Shown in pieces: positions 45,615 through 53,967 of a stretch of 64,000 bases of DNA (its first letter is position 1; each line of letters starts with the position of its first letter). This DNA comes from Hyphomonadaceae bacterium (lineage in GTDB: Bacteria > Pseudomonadota > Alphaproteobacteria > Caulobacterales > Aquidulcibacteraceae), in contig JALHOC010000006.1 in NCBI GenBank assembly GCA_022843225.1, positions 20,441 to 84,440 of the forward strand, written 5' to 3'. The translations under genes were made by a program, and so were the position numbers. The notes under the pieces are model-generated. The model saw nothing but the letters and a program-made list of their open reading frames with translations. It was not told the DNA's origin and made no database searches.

Positions 45615-48581
45615 ATGGGGACCAACAATCACAACACACGCGGCCATGGCGCCCGCTCGGCGCTGGCTCTTGCGCTGGCGTCTGTCTCTGGATTTGCGTT
45701 GACAAGCGTCGCGCAAGCGCAAACGCCCGCGCGCGCGGAGCGTGAGAGCAGCGCAGCGGCAACGTACGATATTCCCGCCCAGCCGCTTGGCGCGGCGCTC
45801 ATGCGTTTCGCCGAACAATCAAGACTGCAGGTCCTCTTCGCTGAGCATGACGTCTCCGGACTCACCTCACGTCCGCTCCATGGACGCTTCACCGCGGAGG
45901 CGGCCTTGGCGCAAATACTGCCGCCTGGCGCGCCAAGGATCGAGATCATTGGCGACCAGATCGTACTGGCGGAGCCTCCCCGCCCCCAGTACGCCGAAGA
46001 TGAGAGTGCGTTGGACGAGGAAATTATCGTGACCGGGACGCGGATTCGCGGCGCGGTCCCGGCAGGTTCGAACCTCTTCACATTGGACCGTGAGAGCATC
46101 GAGGAGACCGGTCGTTCAACCGTCGCCGATGTCGTTTCGACACTGCCGCAGAACTTTCCAGGGTCGCAAGGAGAGGCGACACAGCTCGGCGCATCGGACT
46201 CGCGGCGCAATGTCAGCTTTGGCTCGACCGTCGATCTGCGTGGTTTGGGCTCGGATGCGACGCTGACCTTGGTCAATGGCCGCCGCTTGGCCCCTGCCGG
46301 TTTCGGCAATTTTGTGGATGTCAGCGCCATTCCGGTCTCCGCCGTTGAGCGCGTCGAGATTTTGGCCGATGGCGCGTCAGCTACGTACGGCGCCGATGCC
46401 GTCGCCGGCGTCGTCAACATCATCCTACGCGACGATTTCGAGGGCGCTGAAACGGCGCTCCGTTATGGTGGCGCGACGCAAGGCGGGCCTGAAGACATCG
46501 GCGTCTCGCAATTGCTCGGCGCCTCATGGCGCGGCGGCTCGATCATGGCTGGCTACGAGTATCGCCATCGCAGCGATCTTCTGGCGGCCGATCGGTGGTT
46601 TACCTCAGATTCCGATCTGCGCCCCTGGGGTGGGACCAATTTCTCCAGCACATCTTCCAATCCAGGCAACATCACGCGCATTGGCGCAACCAATGTCGTG
46701 CTGGCGATCCCGGAAGGCCAGGACGGCACATCGCTGTCGCAGACTGACCTCTTGGTCGGGGTGCGCAATTTTCAGAATAGCACCGAAGGTCAATCGCTCC
46801 TGCCCGATCAGGAAAGCCATTCTGTGTTCGCGGCGGCGCGCCAGGAGCTTGGCGCACTTACCTTGAGCGCGGAACTCTTGGCCAGCGAGCGCACGGCCTT
46901 CGCCTATTCGCGCCAACTCAACGCCAATCTTACCGTGCCAGAGAGCAATTATTATCGTCAGCTCAACGGGCTTTTTCCGGGCCAAGGCAATCTCATCATC
47001 GCCTACAATCTCGACGCGGACCTCGGACCCACTTGGTACGACACGCGGGCGCGCGCTTTGAGTTCTGTGCTCGGCGCGCAATACCCATTGCCGCGCGACT
47101 GGCAGATCGAAGCCAATTTCGGCTTCGCCCAACACGCCGACGACAGCGTTCAAGGAAACATCTATGATTCCGGCACGCTCAACGCCGCGCTCGCCAGCTC
47201 CAACGTGGCGACCGCGTTCAATCCGTTTGCCGATGGCTCGAACAGCGCCCCAGGCGTGCTCGAAGGCATCACCTATGAATCTCTAAACGGCAGCCGCACC
47301 GACATCACGACGTTCTCGATGCGCGCCGATGGCCCACTTTGGACATTGTGGGGCGGCGCGTTGCGGGCCGCTGTCGGGATTGAGCGCCGGCGCGAGACGT
47401 TCGAATATTACAGCCGCCAGCGCCGACCGAGCGGAATCACCAGCACGGCGCCCTTCCTGCCTGGAGATCGAACGACCGACGCGGTGTTCGCGGAACTGTT
47501 CGCGCCGATCATCGGCGCCGAGAACGGCGTGCCGCTTGTGCGTGATTTCACGCTGTCGTTCTCCCTGCGGCACGAGGCGCCCAGCGACTTCGAGGCGACC
47601 ACCGTACCGAAGATTGGCGTACGCTGGAGTTGGTCGGAAGATTTTGCGCTGCGTGCAACTTGGGGCGAAAGCTTCAAGGCGCCCCAATTCCAGCAAATGC
47701 TCGGCAATACGGTCGGCACGCTCTCTACAGCGACGCCGACGCAAGACCCGTTCGCGACGAACGGTTCAACCGGCGTGCTGCTTCTGGGCGGCTCGAATCG
47801 GTTTCTCGAACCCGAGCAAGCGACGACGTGGACCGCAGGCTTCGACTATAATCCATCTTGGCTTACCGGGCTTGAGCTCGGCGCCACCTATTTCGACATC
47901 GATTTCGTCGATCGCATCGGCAACGCCGGGAGCGTGCTGGCGGCGCTCGCGAATCCTGCTGGCTTTGAGGGCGTCTTCATCCGCAATCCGACGGCGGACC
48001 AGATCGCCGCCTATCTCGGCTTCGCCAATCAAGTCGTCGGCGCGATGCCGCCCGATGGCATCGAGGTCATCTGGGACGGCCGATTGGTCAACCTAGCGAC
48101 GCAACGCACGCGCGGCATCGATCTCAACGCCGCCTACACGCACGACACGGCATTTGGGCAATTGCGCTGGTTCGCCAACGCGTCATTCCTGCTTCAGCAT
48201 GAACGGCGCGCCACGCCCGCCGCGGCGCCGCTCGATTTGCGCGATACGATCTTCAATCCTGTTGATCTGCGCGGCCGCGCTGGCGTGTCGTGGAGCCACG
48301 AAGGCTGGTCGGCGCTCGCGGCCGTCAACTACGTTGATGATTATCGCGACAACATCAGCACCCCCAATCGCGAGATCGATGAATGGGTGACGTGGGACGC
48401 GCGACTTGCGCATACATGGCGCGAGGACGGCGCGCCTGGGCTGCAGATCGCACTCAATGTGCAGAACCTGTTCGATGAAGATCCGCCGTTCGCGAACAAC
48501 CCGATCGGCTACGCCTTCGATTCTCAAAACGCCTCTGGCATCGGCCGCTTCGTCAGCATCGAGCTGCGTAGGACATGGTGA
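45615..48581 (+). CDS. TonB-dependent receptor with STN domain (lasso locus)
   Basis: 988 aa outer-membrane receptor. Residues 1-36 are a signal peptide ending AQAQ. The STN domain (YDIPAQPLGAALMRFAEQSRLQVLFAEHDVSGL) spans about 50-115. The plug begins EEIIVTGTRIRG and contains LVNGRRLAPAG. The beta-barrel ends with the aromatic strand VSIELRRTW. An STN domain implies signalling to a FecR/FecI pair. It overlaps the isopeptidase gene, so it probably imports the lasso peptide made next door. GGGGAG precedes the ATG. Confidence 0.92.
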   Translation: MGTNNHNTRGHGARSALALALASVSGFALTSVAQAQTPARAERESSAAATYDIPAQPLGAALMRFAEQSRLQVLFAEHDVSGLTSRPLHGRFTAEAALAQILPPGAPRIEIIGDQIVLAEPPRPQYAEDESALDEEIIVTGTRIRGAVPAGSNLFTLDRESIEETGRSTVADVVSTLPQNFPGSQGEATQLGASDSRRNVSFGSTVDLRGLGSDATLTLVNGRRLAPAGFGNFVDVSAIPVSAVERVEILADGASATYGADAVAGVVNIILRDDFEGAETALRYGGATQGGPEDIGVSQLLGASWRGGSIMAGYEYRHRSDLLAADRWFTSDSDLRPWGGTNFSSTSSNPGNITRIGATNVVLAIPEGQDGTSLSQTDLLVGVRNFQNSTEGQSLLPDQESHSVFAAARQELGALTLSAELLASERTAFAYSRQLNANLTVPESNYYRQLNGLFPGQGNLIIAYNLDADLGPTWYDTRARALSSVLGAQYPLPRDWQIEANFGFAQHADDSVQGNIYDSGTLNAALASSNVATAFNPFADGSNSAPGVLEGITYESLNGSRTDITTFSMRADGPLWTLWGGALRAAVGIERRRETFEYYSRQRRPSGITSTAPFLPGDRTTDAVFAELFAPIIGAENGVPLVRDFTLSFSLRHEAPSDFEATTVPKIGVRWSWSEDFALRATWGESFKAPQFQQMLGNTVGTLSTATPTQDPFATNGSTGVLLLGGSNRFLEPEQATTWTAGFDYNPSWLTGLELGATYFDIDFVDRIGNAGSVLAALANPAGFEGVFIRNPTADQIAAYLGFANQVVGAMPPDGIEVIWDGRLVNLATQRTRGIDLNAAYTHDTAFGQLRWFANASFLLQHERRATPAAAPLDLRDTIFNPVDLRGRAGVSWSHEGWSALAAVNYVDDYRDNISTPNREIDEWVTWDARLAHTWREDGAPGLQIALNVQNLFDEDPPFANNPIGYAFDSQNASGIGRFVSIELRRTW

Positions 48582-50560
48582 GGCGTCTCGTCCTTGTCGC
48601 GGCCCTGTTGGCTTGCGTCTCCCCCGCCGGCCACGCGCATCCCCCAGGGCGCGTGGCCGGTCCCACCATCGAGGATCTGATCGGCCTCGTCGATTTGGGA
48701 ACCGTGCACGGCGAATTGGCGCTGTCGCCCGACGGCGCCAGCATCGCCGTGTTTGAGCGACGCGCCAATCTTGCGCGCAATGATTACGACTACACGCTCG
48801 TGATCGTTCCAACGCGAGGCGGCCAGCCGCGCCCAATCGCCGACGGCGGCGGCTTCATACGTCACGCCTCGGATGGGCGGCGCACTGGCGGCCCTGCCGA
48901 CCGAACGCCCGTCTGGTCGCCCGACTCAGAATGGGTGGCCTTCATCGCCGAGCGTGAGGGCCGCGCGGAAGTCTGGCGTGCGCACATCGATAGCGGCCGC
49001 GCCGAACAATTGACGCCGCTCGATGGCGACGTCACCAATCTGAAGTGGCTCTCCGACGGTCGACTCCTTGTCGATATGGGCCCGCCGCGCGCCGCTTTGG
49101 CGCATGAAGAAGAGCAAGACGCCGATTTCGGCTATCGCGCCGACGATCGGTTCTCTCCGATCTTCAGTTTGAATCGCATGCCGCGCGGCGATGTGCGGAG
49201 CGTGGTGGTCGATGCTTCAGGCGGTGTTGAGGCGGTTGACGCGACCGTGCGGGCAGCACTCGTTGCTACAGAAAACGCGCTTCTGCCCGTGATTGCGCCT
49301 CAGCCGGGAGCGCCGGCCGTGCAAGCGCCGCCGCGCGAAGTGCGCGTCAATCGCGATGGCCAGACTTTGCGCTGTTCGACAGGTCTGTGCGAGGGCGACA
49401 TTCGCAGCCCCATGTTGCTGGCGAATGGCGATGTCGCGTTCCTGCGCTTCTCCGGTTTCGCGCGCACTGAGACCGGCATCGTCATTTGGACCCCTGAGAC
49501 GGGCGCCCTGCGCCACTTGCCGCTCGATCAGGACCGGCTTGCCTGTGTTGCTGGGCGAGAAATCTATTGCCTGCGCGAATCTACTTGGCGGCCGCGTGAG
49601 CTCATCGCCGTCGATCCAAGCACTGGGGCGAGACGCGTTCTCTATAACGCCAATCCGTCCTGGTCGCGCTTCCCGCGGCCCCGGGTAGAGCGGATCGACT
49701 TCACCGATCAGCGCGGCCTCGAATCCTATGCCCACCTCGTCTATCCAGCCGGATACCGCCGCGGGCGACGCTACCCTCTCGTTATCGTTCAATATCGCTC
49801 GCACGGCTTCTTGCGCGGCGGCACTGGGGGCGATTATCCGATCTACCCGTATGCGGCGCGCGGCTATTTCGTGTTGAGCGTCGAGCGGCCGGACGATCTC
49901 GTCCGTCAAACGCAGGTGGATGCAGATACCTACTTCGTCGAACAGAATTTGAGCGACGAAGAAGACCGGATGAAGCGAGAGGCGCTCGACGCGTTTCTCT
50001 CAGGTCTTGAGCGCCGCGGATTGATCGACCCGCAGCGTATCGCCATCACGGGCTTGAGCGATGGCTCGGAAACGCTCTACCGTGCGCTCTTGCGCCGTCA
50101 TTTCGCCGCCGCGATTGTCTCGACGCATCCGTCAGAGCGTTCGGCTTGGTGGCTCCAATCCGAGACGCTTCGTGCGTATCTTCGCCGCTACGGCGATATT
50201 GTCCCATGGACACAATCGGAGCCCTGGCGCTCATGGTGGAGCGCCAACGCCATTAGCGAACAATCGTCCGCCATCGACACGCCGCTGCTCTTCAATATCG
50301 GCCACAGCGAGGCGATGGGCGCTATGGAGCTCTACGTTCGCTTGCGCGAACAACGCACGCCGACGGAGATGTATCTCTATCCGGACGCCTATCATTTGAA
50401 ATGGCGCCCACTTCAGGTGGTCGCATCGCAAGAACGCGGCATGGCCTGGATCGATTTTTGGCTGCGCGGCGTGGAGGTCGAGGATCCGCGTGACGGCGAA
50501 CGCATCGCCCGCTGGCGCGCGCTCAGACAAGCTGCTCCGACGGCGGAGGCAGCGCCTTGA
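48575..50560 (+). CDS. Lasso peptide isopeptidase (S9 family)
   Basis: 661 aa. MVRRLVLVAALLACVSPAGHAHP looks like a Sec signal. Beta-propeller-like blades (AEQLTPLDGDVTNLKWLSDGRLLV) precede an alpha/beta hydrolase domain. ITGLSDGSETLYRAL holds the Ser near 493, NIGHSEAMG the likely Glu, and YPDAYHLKW the His near 606. Ser-Glu-His spacings of 84 and 28 residues match, from memory, the astexin isopeptidase AtxE2. Such enzymes hydrolyse the macrolactam isopeptide bond of the cognate lasso peptide. It is coupled to the TonB receptor and overlaps cyclase C tail-to-tail. Confidence 0.9.
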   Translation: MVRRLVLVAALLACVSPAGHAHPPGRVAGPTIEDLIGLVDLGTVHGELALSPDGASIAVFERRANLARNDYDYTLVIVPTRGGQPRPIADGGGFIRHASDGRRTGGPADRTPVWSPDSEWVAFIAEREGRAEVWRAHIDSGRAEQLTPLDGDVTNLKWLSDGRLLVDMGPPRAALAHEEEQDADFGYRADDRFSPIFSLNRMPRGDVRSVVVDASGGVEAVDATVRAALVATENALLPVIAPQPGAPAVQAPPREVRVNRDGQTLRCSTGLCEGDIRSPMLLANGDVAFLRFSGFARTETGIVIWTPETGALRHLPLDQDRLACVAGREIYCLRESTWRPRELIAVDPSTGARRVLYNANPSWSRFPRPRVERIDFTDQRGLESYAHLVYPAGYRRGRRYPLVIVQYRSHGFLRGGTGGDYPIYPYAARGYFVLSVERPDDLVRQTQVDADTYFVEQNLSDEEDRMKREALDAFLSGLERRGLIDPQRIAITGLSDGSETLYRALLRRHFAAAIVSTHPSERSAWWLQSETLRAYLRRYGDIVPWTQSEPWRSWWSANAISEQSSAIDTPLLFNIGHSEAMGAMELYVRLREQRTPTEMYLYPDAYHLKWRPLQVVASQERGMAWIDFWLRGVEVEDPRDGERIARWRALRQAAPTAEAAP

Positions 50561-52325
50561 TGCGCGCGATCCAGGACTCAGCGATAAGCGCGGCCGAGAG
50601 ACGAAACAACGCCCGCCCCTCCGGCGCTTTGAGATCTTCCTCCAACACGCTACGATCCAGAATGCCGCGGCGCACCAACTCGCCATCGGGCAAAAACGCG
50701 CGGAGATAGTCGAGGTTGTTGTCGAGCGCGCGGCGAAAGTGGCGCGTCGTGTCACCCTTGCGGGTTCTCCCCAATGTCGCAGGCGGCAGGAGGTCGGCAA
50801 ACGCAGCGCGCGCAAGCGCGCGGGTCATTCCTCCATGCTGCATCACGTACGGAGGTATGCGCAGAATTGTCTCCACAACGGGCTGCGACGCGAAAACGGG
50901 CGCCGCAACGCTGTGCGCCGACGCGGGCGTCGGCCGCTGATAGAAGGCGAGATCCAACAGATTGAGCGCGCGATAGGTGCGCGCTGGGCCACGATGATCG
51001 ATGTCGCTGAGCCAAGGATGCGTAAGCTGATACGCAAGCGCAGCTTTTGGGTCGCCGTCCTTAGCATCCGTGTGCGTGTTCAACAGCGCAATGACACGCC
51101 GGCCTTGAGGTTGCACCAGCCCCAGCCAGGATTTGCCGGCAATCTCTGAGAGCGGCTTGCCGCTGAGACGAGCCTCTTCCCAAAGGATGCGTCTGATCTC
51201 AGACCACGGCCTGCCATCGCGAAGGGCGTCGGTGGCGCCATCCGTCAAGGGACGCCGCGAGAACACTTGGTCGCCGCCCTGCCCCGATGTCAGCGCCGAG
51301 ACCCGCTCTTGGTCGAGCGCGCTGGCGATCTCATTACTAGCGAACGCCATGTCGGCCGGCGAAGGCTTCGCGGTCGCCGGCGCGCGCTGGATCGCGGCAT
51401 AGTCAGCGGCGGCGGCGTCAAATGTCAGACCATGGAGCCTAACGCCCACATGCGCGGCCGTACGCGACGCGGCGTCGAACTCGTCTCCCTCAGGCACATT
51501 GAACGGGCGCTCATTGACGCAAACGATGTCGGTTGCGCCACATCGCACCAAGCACGCGAGGGCCGCGCTCGAATCGAAGCCGCCGGAGAGCCGGTGAACA
51601 ATCGGCAGGTCGGCATGCGCCCATGCGCTGGCGGCCGCTTCCGCGCTTCTGCGCAGCGCAGCGCGCGCTTCGTCGAAATCGAAGATAGCGGCTTCTCGCG
51701 CCGGCGGCCACGGCGCCCACGCCACCGATTGCGCCGGCCCGCTGCGCTCCCAATGATAGAGCACGCCGGGTATCGCCTCAGGCACACCACGGAGCCCAGT
51801 GCGCGCGCCTTCAATGCGGGTGTGGCGCAAGAAGAGCGCGATATAGGCGTCATCGATCGTGAGTGAGCTCAATTTCGCCCAATCGGCGACGTCCGTGAAC
51901 ATCACATGCACACCGGGCAATTCCGCGAAATAGCATGCGCGCGCGCCGAGCGGATCGCGCAAGATCAGGACGCGGTCGCGCTCAGAATCGCTGACGACGG
52001 CAAGGTACGGCCCCCAATAATTCTCGACGAGCGCTTGGCCATCGCTGGCGGCCCACGCGCTGACCGCAGCGCTATCAACTTCGTACACACGGCGATCGCC
52101 CCCTTCCCGGCGCTCGAAAAGGATGCCGCTCACAAGGCCTTTGTCGCCGGGCAGCACGATTGCATCGACGTCGCGTGCATCAGAACGAGCAAGCAGGCGA
52201 AGACCGCGGTAATTCACCGCCATCGTCCATGCGCCATCCCGCGTCATGACATCGACGCAGCGCTCCGCGAGCTTGCGGCCATTGTAATCGCCCACTGTGT
52301 ATTTGAAGGCGATGAGCGCGGTCAT
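50523..52325 (-). CDS. Lasso cyclase (asparagine synthetase-like, protein C)
   Basis: 600 aa. An N-terminal glutaminase-like domain lacks a catalytic Cys2. It is followed by an ATP-pyrophosphatase domain with VHRLSGGFDSSAALACLV near residue 246 and LTSGQGGDQVFSR downstream. In lasso biosynthesis this enzyme adenylates the ring Asp/Glu side chain and joins it to the core N-terminal amine. ATG 52325 overlaps the B stop (ATGA). The track start 52355 is a TTG whose MCGVY is read out of frame from the B gene. Confidence 0.92.
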   Translation of the reverse strand: MTALIAFKYTVGDYNGRKLAERCVDVMTRDGAWTMAVNYRGLRLLARSDARDVDAIVLPGDKGLVSGILFERREGGDRRVYEVDSAAVSAWAASDGQALVENYWGPYLAVVSDSERDRVLILRDPLGARACYFAELPGVHVMFTDVADWAKLSSLTIDDAYIALFLRHTRIEGARTGLRGVPEAIPGVLYHWERSGPAQSVAWAPWPPAREAAIFDFDEARAALRRSAEAAASAWAHADLPIVHRLSGGFDSSAALACLVRCGATDIVCVNERPFNVPEGDEFDAASRTAAHVGVRLHGLTFDAAAADYAAIQRAPATAKPSPADMAFASNEIASALDQERVSALTSGQGGDQVFSRRPLTDGATDALRDGRPWSEIRRILWEEARLSGKPLSEIAGKSWLGLVQPQGRRVIALLNTHTDAKDGDPKAALAYQLTHPWLSDIDHRGPARTYRALNLLDLAFYQRPTPASAHSVAAPVFASQPVVETILRIPPYVMQHGGMTRALARAAFADLLPPATLGRTRKGDTTRHFRRALDNNLDYLRAFLPDGELVRRGILDRSVLEEDLKAPEGRALFRLSAALIAESWIARIKALPPPSEQLV

Positions 52326-52930
52326 GCGCCGCGCATCGGCGTAAACCCCGCACAATATTCGGGATCGTCGTTTATGATGACGCCGCCGATCTCAAGCCAG
52401 GCATGGGCTGAGAACGGTCCGCCGCGCACGGCGTAGATGAGATTGCTCCGCACGCCCGCGCTCCACAGAAATCGGCCGAGCGCCAGCGAATCAAACAGGC
52501 ACGACGCCGCGCGCGGATAGAGCGGACGCCATCTTTGAAATCGGACGACGAGTTCGCGTGCGCCAGCGGCAGCGGCGTCATCAGCGCCTTGGAGCAAAGT
52601 CGTCGCGCGATCGAGCGTACGCCGCTTCATGACGTTGCGGGCCCAAAGCGCGGCGCGCCAGAAAGACCAAAGCCCTTTCCCGTCTCGACTGGGCATGCGT
52701 CTGAGTTCGGGAAGTGACGGATCGCCTGCAGGTCGAAGCAATCCGCGCTCGTCCAGCTGACGCGCCAAACCTGGCGTCTCCAGCTTGGCCATCGGCACGG
52801 AGAGATATGCGTCAGAGCGCAGGTCCAACACGAAGAGCACATCGTTCTCGACCGCCCAACGCACATGCGCGGCCCAGTGTAAAAGTTCGGGCGCTGTGCG
52901 GCGCCCGAACTCGACGGCGTCATGCATCAT
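52322..52930 (-). CDS. Lasso leader peptidase, fused B1-B2 (RRE plus transglutaminase-like)
   Basis: 202 aa from MMHDAVEFGRRTAPELL. The N-terminal ~80 residues, with VLFVLDLRSDAYLSVP, resemble the PqqD-like RRE that holds the leader. The C-terminal cysteine protease shows Cys in RAASCLFDSLAL near 143, His in GPFSAHAWLEIGG near 175 and Asp in VIINDDPEYCAGF. It removes the leader after the Thr-x site of A1/A2. The start overlaps the end of A2, so precursor and processing enzyme are co-translated. The track start 53032 reads antisense-like through A2. Confidence 0.92.
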   Translation of the reverse strand: MMHDAVEFGRRTAPELLHWAAHVRWAVENDVLFVLDLRSDAYLSVPMAKLETPGLARQLDERGLLRPAGDPSLPELRRMPSRDGKGLWSFWRAALWARNVMKRRTLDRATTLLQGADDAAAAGARELVVRFQRWRPLYPRAASCLFDSLALGRFLWSAGVRSNLIYAVRGGPFSAHAWLEIGGVIINDDPEYCAGFTPMRGA

Positions 52931-53042
52931 AGAAGTCGGGATGCACGAAACCTTCCATGCCGCCCGGCATCCATTCGCCAAGGGTGAGAGCGGTCGCGTC
53001 GCCGAGAACGACCAAGTCCTCGGTCTCGTCACGTTCGTTCAT
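52920..53042 (-). CDS. Lasso peptide precursor A2
   Basis: 40 aa, not listed separately in the track. Leader MNERDETEDLVVLGDATALTL has Thr at the penultimate position. The predicted core is GEWMPGGMEGFVHPDFYDA. Gly1 and Glu9 are placed for a nine-residue macrolactam ring, leaving a ten-residue tail with bulky Phe, His and Tyr that could act as plugs. A ribosome site CAGGAC lies 11 nt upstream. The end overlaps B. The leader shares LGDATALT with A1, a strong mark of common processing. Confidence 0.9.
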   Translation of the reverse strand: MNERDETEDLVVLGDATALTLGEWMPGGMEGFVHPDFYDA

Positions 53043-53091
53043 GATGTGGTGTCCTGATTGAAGGAGACAAAATTGCGGGCGTCGATCACGC

Positions 53092-53117
53092 CCGGCCGCA
53101 CGGCCTCGTGCGGCCGG
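53092..53117 (-). promoter_or_regulatory. Strong stem-loop between precursors A1 and A2
   Basis: A perfect 11-bp stem CCGGCCGCACG / CGTGCGGCCGG with a 4-nt loop sits in the 89-nt gap between A1 and A2. A weaker GGGCG/CGCCC stem and AATTTTG follow. It could be a partial terminator or an RNA-stability barrier setting the ratio of A1 to A2-B-C transcripts. Confidence 0.65.
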
Positions 53118-53131
53118 ACAGACAGCGTCGC

Positions 53132-53260
53132 TCAGCCGACGTCGTATTTGTCGGGGACCGTGAGCGCTTCGATCGATTGTTCGAGCCGTTCGCCCTTGGT
53201 CAGCGCGGTCGCGTCGCCGAGTTCGGTGATGCATTCATCGCGAGTTTGGTCTTCACGCAT
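53132..53260 (-). CDS. Lasso peptide precursor A1
   Basis: 42 aa, absent from the ORF track. Leader MREDQTRDECITELGDATALTK again has Thr at the penultimate position. The predicted core is GERLEQSIEALTVPDKYDVG. Glu9 would give a nine-residue ring; Glu5 is too close. AAGGAG lies 7 nt before the ATG, a good ribosome site. The two cores are almost unrelated while the leaders align, the expected pattern for paired lasso precursors processed by one B/C set. Confidence 0.88.
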   Translation of the reverse strand: MREDQTRDECITELGDATALTKGERLEQSIEALTVPDKYDVG

Positions 53261-53277
53261 TGCTTTACTCCTTGCAT

Positions 53278-53293
53278 GTTCGGAAAGCCGAAC
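53278..53293. promoter_or_regulatory. Inverted repeat upstream of A1 (candidate operator)
   Basis: GTTCGG-AAAG-CCGAAC lies 17-33 nt before the A1 start, in the 95-nt gap after the GntR gene. It could be a GntR operator or an mRNA hairpin near the ribosome site. Position is the only support. Confidence 0.4.
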
Positions 53294-53355
53294 GACGAGA
53301 AGCATGACAGCGGCGCTGCAGATCAGGTGGACTATCTCTGTGAATATCTTGAAGG

Positions 53356-53967
53356 CTATTCGCCGTTGCGCGGCAGAGCGGCCAAGCCGGCGCGGGCGCG
53401 AATGCGGCCCGCTTCGCGCACACGCATTTTGAAATGACGGCGAAGTGCTGCCTGAAGCTTCGCCCTACTCTGTTGCGACGCGCCGATGAGATCGTTCAAA
53501 TGCGCGCTTATCCGCTCCAGCACTTCGGGCTCCGCGGCCCGCGCCAAAGTGAGGCGCGCGTCCGCTGCCGCGATCGCGCGCGCCAGTTCGCCGTGGCGGC
53601 CTTCTTCAATGTGCGTAAAGACACCCGCCAGCGCTTCCACATAGGGGCGCTTGTTCAGATTGCTTGGTAACGGACGCACCTCGTAGGCCGCACTCGCCAA
53701 GGCCGCGAGCTGACCGCGCCACAGATAAAGCACCGAAAGCTCCCGTTCGCTCCAGAACGCGACCGAATAGCCTTTGCCCGGCGTCAGCTTCACCAATCTT
53801 TCAACGGTGAGCACAGCGAGCGCATGCCGCACGGGCGTTGCGCTCGCCTGCAAGCGCGCGGCAAGGGTCTCGATGTCCAGATGCTCCCGCGCGCGCAATG
53901 ACCCACTAAGTATGGCCTCTCGCAACGTCGCATAGACGCGTTCGGTGACGCCTGTTTCTCCCGCCAT
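53356..53967 (-). CDS. GntR-family (FadR-type) regulator in lasso locus
   Basis: 203 aa. The N-terminal winged helix TERVYATLREAILSGSLRAREHLDIETLAARLQASATPVRHALAVLTVERLVKLTPGKGYSVAFWS is typical. A short helical FCD-like effector domain follows. It overlaps the dioxygenase stop by 1 nt and precedes precursor A1. It probably regulates this locus in response to a small acid or to the peptide pathway; the effector is unknown. Confidence 0.88.
   Translation of the reverse strand: MAGETGVTERVYATLREAILSGSLRAREHLDIETLAARLQASATPVRHALAVLTVERLVKLTPGKGYSVAFWSERELSVLYLWRGQLAALASAAYEVRPLPSNLNKRPYVEALAGVFTHIEEGRHGELARAIAAADARLTLARAAEPEVLERISAHLNDLIGASQQSRAKLQAALRRHFKMRVREAGRIRARAGLAALPRNGE

Noticed and set aside
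52323-52355. ORF start MCGVY for the lasso cyclase, resembling an asparagine synthetase Cys2 glutaminase start
   Set aside because: It uses a TTG and reads the end of the B gene in another frame. ATG 52325 overlaps the B stop as ATGA, and lasso C proteins lack the glutaminase Cys.
53092-53117. Calling the A1-A2 hairpin a full terminator
   Set aside because: No U-tract directly follows the stem, and the essential B and C genes lie downstream without another clear promoter.
52920-53234. 104-aa ORF covering the A2 region
   Set aside because: Only its last 40 residues are precursor A2. The upstream part reads A1 and the hairpin out of frame.
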